Positions 10,501 to 18,159 of a stretch of DNA of 64,000 bases are shown piece by piece; within the stretch, counting starts at the first letter, position 1, and each line of letters starts with the position of its first letter. The DNA lies in the NCBI RefSeq assembly GCF_004138205.1, contig NZ_RXNQ01000036.1, positions 124,001-188,000 of the forward strand, read 5' to 3'. Under the pieces are notes generated by a model, which saw only the letters and a list, made by a program, of their open reading frames with translations, did not search any database and was not told the origin of the DNA. Both the position numbers and the translations under genes were made by a program. The DNA comes from Pedobacter sp. SYP-B3415. GTDB taxonomy: Bacteria > Bacteroidota > Bacteroidia > Sphingobacteriales > Sphingobacteriaceae.

Positions 10501-10649
10501 ACTTCAATGTCCTGCTGTGCGAGGGTCATTGCGGGCAACATTGTTGTTCGATCAGGCGGATTGGCTACTGCAAGCGCGGGCAGGATGCCCATGAAAACGC
10601 CGGCCCGGAGGCACAGCCTCCGTGTGAGTTGTTTGGTTAAAATGCTCAT
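7512..10649 (-). CDS. SusC/RagA-family TonB-linked outer membrane protein
   Basis: This 1045-residue TonB-dependent transporter should form a complex with the SusD encoded directly downstream. It has an N-terminal signal region (CLRAGVFMGILPALAVA), a carboxypeptidase-regulatory-like domain at about 48-130 (VKGQIKDEQGEPIPGAVV), a plug starting near NLDEVAVVGFGTQRK with VLKDASGTAVYGVRGANGVV, and a long beta-barrel ending in LGLNVKF with a C-terminal aromatic residue. It is the first gene of the operon that ends with the GH92 mannosidase. Its sequence is clearly different from the other two SusC proteins of the window, so the locus probably handles more than one glycan form. Confidence 0.96.
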   Translation of the reverse strand: MSILTKQLTRRLCLRAGVFMGILPALAVANPPDRTTMLPAMTLAQQDIEVKGQIKDEQGEPIPGAVVKVQGTNTVATTTPNGTFSIRVPGAQSVLVVSYIGYQNLEVTVGAQRQLSLIMKSTTTNLDEVAVVGFGTQRKVSLIGAQSTVSPKELKQPVASITQSLAGRIAGVVGVQRSGEPGRSTADIWIRGIATFGGNSSAPLILVDGVERSISNIDPEDIESFTVLKDASGTAVYGVRGANGVVIVKTRRGQVGKPSINFDYNEGISTFTRRPELADGVTYMNLANEASVGRGLSEKYAPEYIANTASGRDPLLYPNVNWMDELFNNTSRNRRANLNASGGVANAQYYVSLAYYNETGFLKTDDLAQYNSALNFKRYNFTSNLNVNLTGTTKLDLGIQGFATDGNYPSEGTESIFSSALDVSPVEYPVMYPGNFIPGRSSNGGFRNPYADLTRRGYRTEFKNQLYTNLRLTQDLDALVQGLSATAMISFDVRNDNTINRGKRESTYFIENVPGTNSPYRADGTLNLRQTYTSNGNYLSFNASREGDRKLYSEAALNYDRAFGKHRVGALALGYTQDFTNPFAGDFTSSIPERQVGLALRTTYSYDDRYFAEFNFGYNGSELFAPANRYGSFPAFGVGWIPSNEKFWEPLKGAISFLKFRYSDGITGIGKLLGRRFAYLTLVSDGAAGYQLGKNFSNSGGINVSDYGIDIRWAESRKQDLGVEIRTLKDNLYLIFDIFKEYRTGIFLQRQSIPGYIGLVSQPWGNLGVVDNRGFDATLEYNFKVGQVDIGLRGNVTYNRDKLIEDDRPVQPYPWMSYIGNNILSNYGYVAEKLFDNQAEIDRSPTPGSKALVRPGDIKYTDLNGDGLINDYDKTRIGRGDVPSTIYGFGFSASWKGFAISTLFQGTSNADRYLSGSGIYPFNGGGGLSNAFANVVDRWTPENPRQDVFYPRLAYGEDQNFNNTQPSSWWIEDVSFLRLKSAQLSYNLPKRLSQRLHLQNTAVYLIGSNLLNFSKFKLWDPELNTSNGSKYPLITTVSLGLNVKF

Positions 10650-11129
10650 AAGTTTCTATTGGTTCAAAATTTAGAAAAAGTGATCCCTGCCGGTACTGAA
10701 ACCGGAATCGTGGATAAACTAACCAAGGTTGGGTTGGATGTACGCTTTATGCGTTCTGAAGGGTGATTGGTTCTCTCATATTTGGTTCTGGATGTTTAGC
10801 TTAGGTTATATGGAGAGCGAGAGAATTTAGAAACAGTTTATTACTGGAATGACGGTGTCTTTGGTCGAAACAGGATCACTATCAGGAATAAATCGTTTTA
10901 GTATATCAATGATAAGAAAATTCCGAAAGCATTGGAAATCTCTTGTGTGTAGAAGACGAAACAATTGTGTTACACTATAATACACAGTATTGCTCGGAAC
11001 GATTTTTTCAAAGAGGGATATAACCCAGGTACTCTTGGGAGAGGCAGCAATCGCGTGAAGGGGCGTCGTATCAAAACAAAAGGCCGTTCCTTGCGGAAAC
11101 GGCCTTTTTTGATGTTTAAATACGGCTTT
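10650..11129. other. Intergenic region between two susC-susD units
   Basis: This 480-bp stretch lies between the terminated upstream susD and the susC start at 10649. It contains the susD terminator at its right end and must contain the promoter of the susC-susD-GH92 operon. No TAnnTTTG element was found by eye. A plus-strand open frame of about 60 codons at its right end has no recognisable features and runs antisense into susD, so it is not called. The long leader suggests regulated expression, but no operator could be named. Confidence 0.5.
11072..11110 (-). terminator. Rho-independent terminator after susD 11130-12818
   Basis: The stem AAGGCCGTTCC (11080-11090) pairs with GGAAACGGCCTT (11095-11106) with one bulged A and a TTGC loop. 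On the minus strand it is followed by TTTTGTTTTG, which suits termination of the susD that ends at 11130. A T-run on the plus side makes it potentially bidirectional. Confidence 0.85.
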
Positions 11130-12818
11130 CTAGTAGCCGGTATTTTGAGTTAAATTACCATTCAATGTACGTTGTACCTGAGGAATCGGGAACAAGTTAC
11201 GGAACGGCTGAGAAGGCTGGTGATCCCACCATTGAGCAGTTGTAAACTTCCCGAAGCGGATCAGGTCATTTCTTCTGAACCCTTCGAAGATAAACTCACG
11301 ACCGCGTTCATCAAGAAGCTCATCCAGTGTTAATGTTGCAGGCGTGTACGCGCGCGTGGCCCAATCGGCAGCGCTGAAAGCACGTCTTTTACATTCATTA
11401 ATCAGGTTACAAGCTTCCTGTGTTGCAGTACCGCCATTTTTGCGCATAAGAGCCTCAGCTTTTGCAAAGTACACCCAGGTTAAACGATAGATGTTCCAGT
11501 CGGTGTTATTGTAATTAGCATCAGCAGGAATTAATGTGCCACCTTTTACACCACCGGTACCAGGGTTTTGATTACCAAGTTTATACTTATTGAAGCGTAC
11601 ACCGCTATTTTCCTCTCCTTCGCTCATATTTGAGGGCAATAGATTCGGATCAGTACCATTCTGCGCGGCAACTCTGTTTTTTCTGATGTTGTCAACAAAA
11701 ACGATCTGCTGACCACTGTATTCGTTACCACCGGCAGCTAACGCAGGTTCGCCGTTATCAAACCGCACCTGAGGGCCCTGAAGCAGCCAGGTCCGCTTAC
11801 GCAAGTCTGCATCATCATACTTGGTATAAACACCAGGAATCAGTACCACACCGTCGTTGCCGTTACGGTTACCGCCGTAAATAAGACCTTGTTGGAAGTG
11901 ATAAAATTCACCAACCCATGATGGCTCAAATGTAGCTCTGGCAAATTCATAAGCAATTGAGAAGATCGCCTCTTTTGACTGGTCGTTCGTGTTTTTAAAC
12001 TGATCTGTGATGTTTGGATCAAGCGCCATGGCACCATTCTGGCCGCCCGCAGCACCCGAGATCAATTTGTCCGCTGCCGCGATACAATCGTCCCAGCGTG
12101 GTGTTCCTGTCCAGGCTTGCGCATTCAGGTACAGTTCGACCAACATTGCATAACCACCTGCCTGAGACATACGGCCGGTCATGTTAGCCGAATGTAAAGG
12201 CGCTTTGTCGATGTTATCTTTGATTTCCTTTTCGATGAAGGCAAATACCTCTGCCCGCGGACGGGTTTCTGGTTTTGCCGGTATACCAACCTGCGTAACT
12301 ACAGGAATATTACCAAAAAGATCCATCAATTTCAAGTAGTGAAACGCACGGAGTAATTTAAGCTCAGCGATGTATGAATCCTTTTCAGCCTGCGTAATAC
12401 CCATTTGCGATAACGAACGGGTTTCAAGATTTTGAATCGGATCGTTACAAAGGCCCATACCCCAGTACATCAGTGACCAGGCATTGTTCAATGGGCCGTC
12501 GTCCACCAGCCAGGTGTGATAGTGGAGTCTTTTCCACTTGCCACCGTCTTCGCCGTGACGACCTTTTGTAGGCCACGCGAGCTGATCGGCTGACAATTCT
12601 GCCGGGCGCCACCAACCGTCCTGCCCTGAAGGCGTAACCCAGGCATTTGCATGGGTATACGGCCGCAGCACAGCTGAGAGTACTTCGTTCTTGTTATTAT
12701 AAAAGTTATCTGTCGCCAACTGGTCATAGATATTTTCCTCCAGTTTGACACATCCGTTTGAAAGCACGGTTAACCCCAGCACAACGGAAGATATAAGTAA
12801 TTTATTTGCGATTTTCAT
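11130..12818 (-). CDS. SusD/RagB-family outer membrane lipoprotein
   Basis: This is the 562-residue SusD partner of the SusC at 12831-15839, 12 bp downstream of it. The signal MKIANKLLISSVVLGLTVLS is followed by NGC, giving a lipoprotein Cys at 23. Typical SusD features are VKLEENIYDQLATDNFY at the N-terminus, ELKLLRAFHYLKLMDLFGNIPVV in the TPR-like region, and LLDERGREFIFEGFRRNDLIRFGKF near the C-terminus. It should bind glycan at the cell surface and cap the transporter. No hydrolase gene follows before the terminator, so this pair may depend on the GH92 enzyme or on enzymes encoded elsewhere. Confidence 0.96.
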   Translation of the reverse strand: MKIANKLLISSVVLGLTVLSNGCVKLEENIYDQLATDNFYNNKNEVLSAVLRPYTHANAWVTPSGQDGWWRPAELSADQLAWPTKGRHGEDGGKWKRLHYHTWLVDDGPLNNAWSLMYWGMGLCNDPIQNLETRSLSQMGITQAEKDSYIAELKLLRAFHYLKLMDLFGNIPVVTQVGIPAKPETRPRAEVFAFIEKEIKDNIDKAPLHSANMTGRMSQAGGYAMLVELYLNAQAWTGTPRWDDCIAAADKLISGAAGGQNGAMALDPNITDQFKNTNDQSKEAIFSIAYEFARATFEPSWVGEFYHFQQGLIYGGNRNGNDGVVLIPGVYTKYDDADLRKRTWLLQGPQVRFDNGEPALAAGGNEYSGQQIVFVDNIRKNRVAAQNGTDPNLLPSNMSEGEENSGVRFNKYKLGNQNPGTGGVKGGTLIPADANYNNTDWNIYRLTWVYFAKAEALMRKNGGTATQEACNLINECKRRAFSAADWATRAYTPATLTLDELLDERGREFIFEGFRRNDLIRFGKFTTAQWWDHQPSQPFRNLFPIPQVQRTLNGNLTQNTGY

Positions 12819-12830
12819 GTCTGTGATGTA

Positions 12831-15800
12831 TTAAAAGCTGAACTGAGCACCGAATAGGAACTGTCTTGTTGACGGGTACGGACTTCTTGAATCAATACCA
12901 GGGCCGAGTCCGGTATCATTAACAAAATCAGGGTCATTTCCTGTATATGCTGTAATGAGGGCCAGGTTCTGTCCGGTCACATAAAGACGCAGGTCACGGA
13001 TGGCTTTGTTAGCGATCTTGAAACGGTAACCCAGGGTTGCCTCATCAAGCTTCACAAAACTACCGCGCTCTACATAATAATCTGAATACATGTAAGTGTC
13101 TTTGATCTCCGCATATTTCGTGAAAGCACTGTTCAGCAGGTTACCTTGTGTTCCGTTTTTGTTGCCGTAAGAAATGGCAAGGGTATTCAAGATATCGTAA
13201 TCCAACTTGCTTCGTAGGAACAAGCGCAGGTCAAAGCCTTTATACTGGAAGTTGTTCTGCAACGATAAATAGTATTTTGGAATAGCATTACCGATAACGG
13301 CGAAGTCAGTTTGATCACGGAATACCGAAGTATTGATTTGTGCATTAGAAACGACACCACCATTGCGGTTAAAGAAGGTCCATTTTCCATCAGGTGTGAA
13401 ACCGGCAAACCGTTTGCCCCAGAATTCACCCAACTTGCGCCCTTCATAAGTCCTGATTGCATCGCCCAAAGCGCCGAAACCACCGATTCCACCAAACGTC
13501 CGCATATCTCTCTTGTACTCATCGTTTGAGTAAGAATCCAGGCGGTTGTCTGTTGTACTACCTACAAAGTCAATATCCCATTTGAAGTCTTTAGTCTTCA
13601 CTGCGGCGTAGCTCAAAGATAGTTCAATACCTTTCGCCGAGATCGTACCTACGTTTGTATAGATACTCGACTGAATAAATGGCGGCTGTGGAGACGTGTA
13701 GTTATCAAGCAGATCCTGCACTACACGTTTGTACAAATCAATTGTACCAGATAAACGGTTGTTCAGGATCGTGAACTCAACGCCGATATTGGTCTCTTTT
13801 TTCCTCTCCCAACGCAGGTTCGGATTAGGATTTCTGTTAGGTCCGTAAGTCTGCTGGTATTCTCCGGTAGGGAAACGGTAAATGCCGCCCCCGCCTAATG
13901 TTACCAGCGACATATAGTTTGGTATACCTGAGTTACCAGTTTCACCATAACCAACACGCAGTTTCAGGAAGTTCACCCATTTGATGTCTTTCATGAAATT
14001 TTCCTGAGCAATGTCCCAGCCTCCGGAAATTGCCGGGAAGCTACCATATTTATTGTTTGCTCCGAATTTGGATGATCCCTCCCGGCGGAACGTCGCATTA
14101 AGAAAGTACTTATCATTAAATGAGTAAGTCAGCCGTCCGAAATAGGCTGCCAGCGTATTGTCGTTTTTATAACTACCGATTCCGATACGGTTCAATGCCA
14201 CAGGTACACTACCCAGGTTATTTTCTTCAAACACATCGTTCACATAACCGCGGTTATTAGCGTTAAAGCCTTCTGACGATTCATACCGGTACATGAAGCC
14301 AGCAAGCGCTGTTACCTTATGTTTTTCATTAAATATACGGTTGTATTCAACTGTAGGCTCAACACTGAAATTCTGGTCGAGAGCAGTCGATCTTCCGGCA
14401 TATCCACCTCCGGGAGCTGCACCATTGTCAAGCGAGTTTTGGCTTGCGCGCAGACGGTACTCGCCATCGAGAACGGAGTTACGCTGAACGGCGCCAAAGA
14501 TCGAAGCTTTCAGCCCGGGTATGATCTCATAATCTAGCTTACCATCAACAGAACTGGTTTGTTGCTGACGACGGTTTTTTTCCTGTTCCAAACGAGCAAC
14601 TTCGTTTGTAATGTTACGGGTAAACGCGAAACTTCCGTCAGGGTTATAGTAAGATTCCGTCGGATTTCTGGTTAAAACTGTTTCCCAGCCACCGCCGCCC
14701 AGAAGGTTTGCATTATTAAAATTTGTGGCCACGTTAAACTGCGCGGTCAATTTGTCCTGAAAACCTCTCTGGTTAATACTTAACCGTAGGCCGTATTCCC
14801 GGCGCGAGTTTTCGCGTGCAAAACCCTGCAGATCGCGGTAGTTGACACTGGCACGGTAAGTTCCGTTTGCACCACCACCTGATGCCGCAAAGTTATGGTT
14901 TGTGGAAAGATTGTTTTTATTGATCAGATCATAAAAATAATCGAAATCTCCGCCAAAATCCTGTGCAACATATTCCTTGCTTGCAAGACGCTCGCGGAAT
15001 TGTGTCGCGTTCATAAAATCAGGTCTTTTATACAAAGACTCATGACGTACGTAAGAGTTATAATCAAATCTTGCAGGACCGGCTTTACCTTTCTTTGTTG
15101 TCACCAGGATTACACCTGCGTTTGCCCGCGTGCCATAAATTGCCGCACCGGAACCATCTTTCAGGACACTGAAAGACTCAATGTCATCCTGCTGAAGAAG
15201 GTCAAGATTACCACCCGGAATTCCGTCAATAATGATCAGCGGCGATTGGCTTCCGGTTAGAGACGTAACACCACGCAATTGCACGGCCACACCAGAATTG
15301 GGGTTGGTACCTGAAGTACGTGTAAGCTGAAGACCCGCAACCTTACCAACAAGCAGGTCAAGTGCATTACGTGATCCGCTTTGTCTGAATTGTGAGGTAT
15401 CAACTTTTGTAATTGCCGCCGTCACCTCTCTTACGGTCTGTGTACCGTAACCTACTACCACGACTTCATCCAGCTTGTTATCAAGAGCTGGCTGCATCGC
15501 AAAACTGATGGTTGTACGACCACCAACTGTAGTTGTGACCTGGGTATAGCCGATGTAAGAAAAAACAAGCGTGTCATCTCCAGCCACTTCGATCCGGTAC
15601 TTTCCGTTCGCATCTGTAACTGTAGTTTGACCGGATTTCGTGTTTCTCACGCTAACCCCCGGCAGCGGCGCATCAGCCTCGTCCGTTACAGTTCCGGTAA
15701 CCACTTTTTGAACCTGAATACCCACAGGCTTCCAGGTAAGCCAATGACCGCGGGCTGCTCCCGAAGCATCAGCATACAACGGAGAACTGAACACCAGAAG

Positions 15801-15839
15801 TGAACACAACCCCGAAATCTTAAGTAAATTTACTTTCAT
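12831..15839 (-). CDS. SusC/RagA-family TonB-linked outer membrane protein
   Basis: This 1002-residue TonB-dependent outer membrane importer is paired with the SusD directly downstream. It has a signal peptide (MKVNLLKISGLCSLLVFSS), a carboxypeptidase-regulatory-like domain at about 46-125 (VTGTVTDEADAPLPGVSV), a plug with LDEVVVVGYGTQ and VLKDGSGAAIYGTRANAGV, and a barrel ending in FLFGAQFSF. Long stretches match the truncated SusC at the left edge nearly residue for residue (for example FMKDIKWVNFLKLRVGYG against FMKNVKWVNFLKLRAGYG), so the two are close paralogues. It is the first gene of the locus as transcribed. Confidence 0.96.
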   Translation of the reverse strand: MKVNLLKISGLCSLLVFSSPLYADASGAARGHWLTWKPVGIQVQKVVTGTVTDEADAPLPGVSVRNTKSGQTTVTDANGKYRIEVAGDDTLVFSYIGYTQVTTTVGGRTTISFAMQPALDNKLDEVVVVGYGTQTVREVTAAITKVDTSQFRQSGSRNALDLLVGKVAGLQLTRTSGTNPNSGVAVQLRGVTSLTGSQSPLIIIDGIPGGNLDLLQQDDIESFSVLKDGSGAAIYGTRANAGVILVTTKKGKAGPARFDYNSYVRHESLYKRPDFMNATQFRERLASKEYVAQDFGGDFDYFYDLINKNNLSTNHNFAASGGGANGTYRASVNYRDLQGFARENSRREYGLRLSINQRGFQDKLTAQFNVATNFNNANLLGGGGWETVLTRNPTESYYNPDGSFAFTRNITNEVARLEQEKNRRQQQTSSVDGKLDYEIIPGLKASIFGAVQRNSVLDGEYRLRASQNSLDNGAAPGGGYAGRSTALDQNFSVEPTVEYNRIFNEKHKVTALAGFMYRYESSEGFNANNRGYVNDVFEENNLGSVPVALNRIGIGSYKNDNTLAAYFGRLTYSFNDKYFLNATFRREGSSKFGANNKYGSFPAISGGWDIAQENFMKDIKWVNFLKLRVGYGETGNSGIPNYMSLVTLGGGGIYRFPTGEYQQTYGPNRNPNPNLRWERKKETNIGVEFTILNNRLSGTIDLYKRVVQDLLDNYTSPQPPFIQSSIYTNVGTISAKGIELSLSYAAVKTKDFKWDIDFVGSTTDNRLDSYSNDEYKRDMRTFGGIGGFGALGDAIRTYEGRKLGEFWGKRFAGFTPDGKWTFFNRNGGVVSNAQINTSVFRDQTDFAVIGNAIPKYYLSLQNNFQYKGFDLRLFLRSKLDYDILNTLAISYGNKNGTQGNLLNSAFTKYAEIKDTYMYSDYYVERGSFVKLDEATLGYRFKIANKAIRDLRLYVTGQNLALITAYTGNDPDFVNDTGLGPGIDSRSPYPSTRQFLFGAQFSF

Positions 15840-16137
15840 TGAGATATTATTTATGGTTTTAATTGGCAGTTAAATCGTTTTATGTTTCAGAAAACGAAAT
15901 TCTAGTCACAATGGGGAGATTTTCAAGACGTCCTGATAAGTTATACCGGGACAAACAGCAATTAGCTGCTTCCAGCGGTTAAATGAAATTTCATCTGATC
16001 GTTTGTTTTGGTTATGCTTGGCTCGTTAAAACGATTTATTGTACGATTTTATGAAATTTCTTTGATACAAACCAGAAATGCAGCGCAATAAATTGTAACG
16101 AATACGTTACAATACAATAATAGAGCATTTAGGCATA
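15840..16137. other. Leader and promoter region of the first susC
   Basis: This 298-bp AT-rich gap lies between lpxB and the first susC, both on the minus strand. It holds a 22-bp inverted repeat at its right end and the 12-bp palindrome ATGAAATTTCAT at 15983-15994, whose first ten bases recur at 16051-16060. No TAnnTTTG promoter element was found by eye upstream of susC. Nothing in it looks like a gene. Confidence 0.5.
16092..16113. promoter_or_regulatory. Inverted repeat, candidate operator upstream of the PUL
   Basis: The sequence ATTGTAACG-AATA-CGTTACAAT is a perfect inverted repeat with 9-base arms and a 4-base spacer. It lies 24 bp past the lpxB stop and about 250 bp before the susC start. 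It is AT-rich and has no T-run, so it looks more like a protein-binding site than a terminator. The binding protein is unknown. Confidence 0.4.
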
Positions 16138-17247
16138 TTACCTCATGCCAGATTCTTCCACAATCCCCGCCGCTGCCCGTTCAGATGCTCCCGGTTTACC
16201 TAATTTTTTCGAAAGCTCATTATATCCGCTCAGTTGAGCTTCACGTCCTATCCCTTCGAGAATCCTAGAAAGTTCTTCGGTTATCCTGGCAGCATTACAA
16301 TCTTCCTGGATTAATTCGGGCACAACAGCCTTGCCGGCAATTAAATTAACAAGTGATATGAACCGTATTTTTACAAGTCTGCGCGCAATCGCAACCGAAA
16401 TGGCCGATCCTTTATAAACGACAACCTGCGGCACTCTGAAGATGGCTGTTTCAAGGGTAGCTGTTCCCGAGGCTACAATGGCCGCTTGCGCGATATTGAG
16501 CAGGTCGTACGTTTGGTTGTAAACGATATTCAGACTTCGCCTGTCTGCAACCTTTTCGTAATAACTTTGGTCAAAGTTTGGCGCGCCGGCAACAACGAAC
16601 TTATAAGCTGGAAACCGGTCGGCCATGGCCAGCATATCAGGCAGTAAACGCTCGATTTCCTGTTTGCGGCTACCGGGCAGCAGCGCAACGACCTGTGCAT
16701 CTTGTACGCCAAGCGTTGCGGCGAAGTCGGGCCGCGAATTAAAATCTGCTATAGCGTCGAGCAGCGGATTCCCGACATAGGTCACATCCATCCCCCAGCT
16801 CTTATAAAAGTCTACCTCAAAAGGCAGGATACAGAACATCTGGTCCACGACCTTTTTAATTTTCAGTACCCGCTTCTGGTTCCAGGCCCAGACTTTTGGA
16901 GATATATAGTAACAGACCCGGATGCCCTGTTTTTTTGCAAATTCGGCGATTTTAAGGTTAAACCCGGGAAAATCGATCAGCACCAGAACATCCGGCTGGT
17001 AAGCCAGAATATCGGCCTTACAGGCAGCCATGTTTTTCAAAATGCTGCGAAGGTTAAACAAGACTTCGATAAAGCCCATGAAAGCCATATCCCGGTAATG
17101 TTTCACGAGCAGGCCTCCCTGGGCCTCCATCTTTTCGCCGCCAAAAAAACGAAATTGAGCATGGGCATCCTTGGTTTTAAGCGCCTGCATCAGGTTTGCG
17201 CCGTGCAGGTCGCCCGATGCTTCACCGGCTACCAGGTAGTATTTCAT
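16138..17247 (-). CDS. lpxB: Lipid-A-disaccharide synthase
   Basis: LpxB is the GT19 glycosyltransferase that joins UDP-2,3-diacylglucosamine to lipid X to form the lipid A disaccharide at the inner face of the inner membrane. The 369-residue length is normal. The N-terminal motif AGEASGDLHGANLM, the FMGFIEVL segment, IDFPGFNLKIA, YYISPKVWAWNQKRV and LLPGSRKQEIERLLPDML are all family signatures. It begins 4 bp after the surE stop codon, so surE and lpxB form an operon. The two are commonly adjacent in Bacteroidota. Confidence 0.97.
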   Translation of the reverse strand: MKYYLVAGEASGDLHGANLMQALKTKDAHAQFRFFGGEKMEAQGGLLVKHYRDMAFMGFIEVLFNLRSILKNMAACKADILAYQPDVLVLIDFPGFNLKIAEFAKKQGIRVCYYISPKVWAWNQKRVLKIKKVVDQMFCILPFEVDFYKSWGMDVTYVGNPLLDAIADFNSRPDFAATLGVQDAQVVALLPGSRKQEIERLLPDMLAMADRFPAYKFVVAGAPNFDQSYYEKVADRRSLNIVYNQTYDLLNIAQAAIVASGTATLETAIFRVPQVVVYKGSAISVAIARRLVKIRFISLVNLIAGKAVVPELIQEDCNAARITEELSRILEGIGREAQLSGYNELSKKLGKPGASERAAAGIVEESGMR

Positions 17248-17251
17248 GCGC

Positions 17252-18028
17252 TTAGCTAAAGTTCCATGAGTTAAGTATCGGAATAGCGTGATGGGCAGTC
17301 AGATCAAACTGCACAGGCACAACTGATGCAAATCCGTGATCCAGCGCCCAGACATCAGTGTCCTCACCTTTATCGAGATTTTGAAAAACACCCGTGAGCC
17401 AATAGTATGGCCGCTCATAAGGGTCTTTCCTCTCATCAAATTCTTCGGCCCATTTGGCATTCGCCTGCCGGCAGACCTTGAGTCCCTTTATCCCTGCTCC
17501 CTTTGGAAAGTTCACATTCAGTAATGTCCTCTCAGGCAGACCGTGCTCAAGGACCTGTTCACAAACCAATTTAACAAACTTGCGACAATGACTAAAATCT
17601 GCCTGCTGCGTAAAGTCATCAAGTGAAAATCCTACCGAAGGTATAGATTCGATTCCCCCTTCAACGGCTGCAGACATAGTGCCTGAATAAATGACATTGA
17701 TCGAACTGTTTAACCCGTGGTTGATACCTGAAACACAAAGGTCTGGCTTCTTCCCTTTGAAAATCTTGTTTACGGCAAGTTTTACACAGTCTACAGGCGT
17801 CCCCGAACACTTGTACATTTCTACCCCTTCGTAAAGGTCAACCTTGTCAAACCGAAGCGGTTTACCTATTGTTATGGCGTGCCCCATGCCCGATTGCGGA
17901 CCATCAGGTGCCACTACAACTACCCTGCCCAGCTCCTGTGCAACTTCAATAAGATGCCTGATGCCGGGAGCAGTTATGCCATCATCATTAACAACCAGGA
18001 TATTGGGTTGCTTATCGTGTTTTGTCAT
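17252..18028 (-). CDS. surE: 5'/3'-nucleotidase SurE
   Basis: SurE is a metal-dependent phosphatase that removes phosphate from nucleoside monophosphates and is linked to stationary-phase survival. The 258-residue protein has the metal-binding VVNDDGITAPGI motif near the N-terminus, GPQSGMGHAIT, the CSGTPVDCVKL segment and SGINHGLN, all diagnostic. It is the first gene of a two-gene operon with lpxB. It is divergent from the M16 protease gene, with 131 bp between the two starts. Confidence 0.97.
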   Translation of the reverse strand: MTKHDKQPNILVVNDDGITAPGIRHLIEVAQELGRVVVVAPDGPQSGMGHAITIGKPLRFDKVDLYEGVEMYKCSGTPVDCVKLAVNKIFKGKKPDLCVSGINHGLNSSINVIYSGTMSAAVEGGIESIPSVGFSLDDFTQQADFSHCRKFVKLVCEQVLEHGLPERTLLNVNFPKGAGIKGLKVCRQANAKWAEEFDERKDPYERPYYWLTGVFQNLDKGEDTDVWALDHGFASVVPVQFDLTAHHAIPILNSWNFS

Positions 18029-18132
18029 GTTTCAAAAATACAGATTATGTATTCGATTTCTGCCGCCTTATAAGCGGCTTTCCCTTTTATTTTTTTTAAG
18101 CGTCGGGGCAGCTCTTTGATGCGGTTAAAATT

Positions 18133-18140
18133 TATATTTG
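18133..18140 (+). promoter_or_regulatory. Promoter -7 element of the M16 protease gene
   Basis: TATATTTG is an exact match to the Bacteroidota -7 consensus TAnnTTTG and lies 19 bases before the ATG, giving a very short leader. The nearest TTTG upstream is only 14 bases away, too close for a normal -33 element, so the -33 part is not assigned. Confidence 0.6.
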
Positions 18141-18159
18141 ATCCGTTAACTTATTCTCA

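Noticed and set aside
10965..11153. Plus-strand open frame of 62 codons between the two susC-susD units
   Set aside because: It crosses the susD terminator and overlaps susD on the opposite strand, with no recognisable protein features.
16092..16113. Inverted repeat as lpxB terminator
   Set aside because: The stem is AT-rich and is not followed by a T-run on the minus strand, so an operator is more likely.
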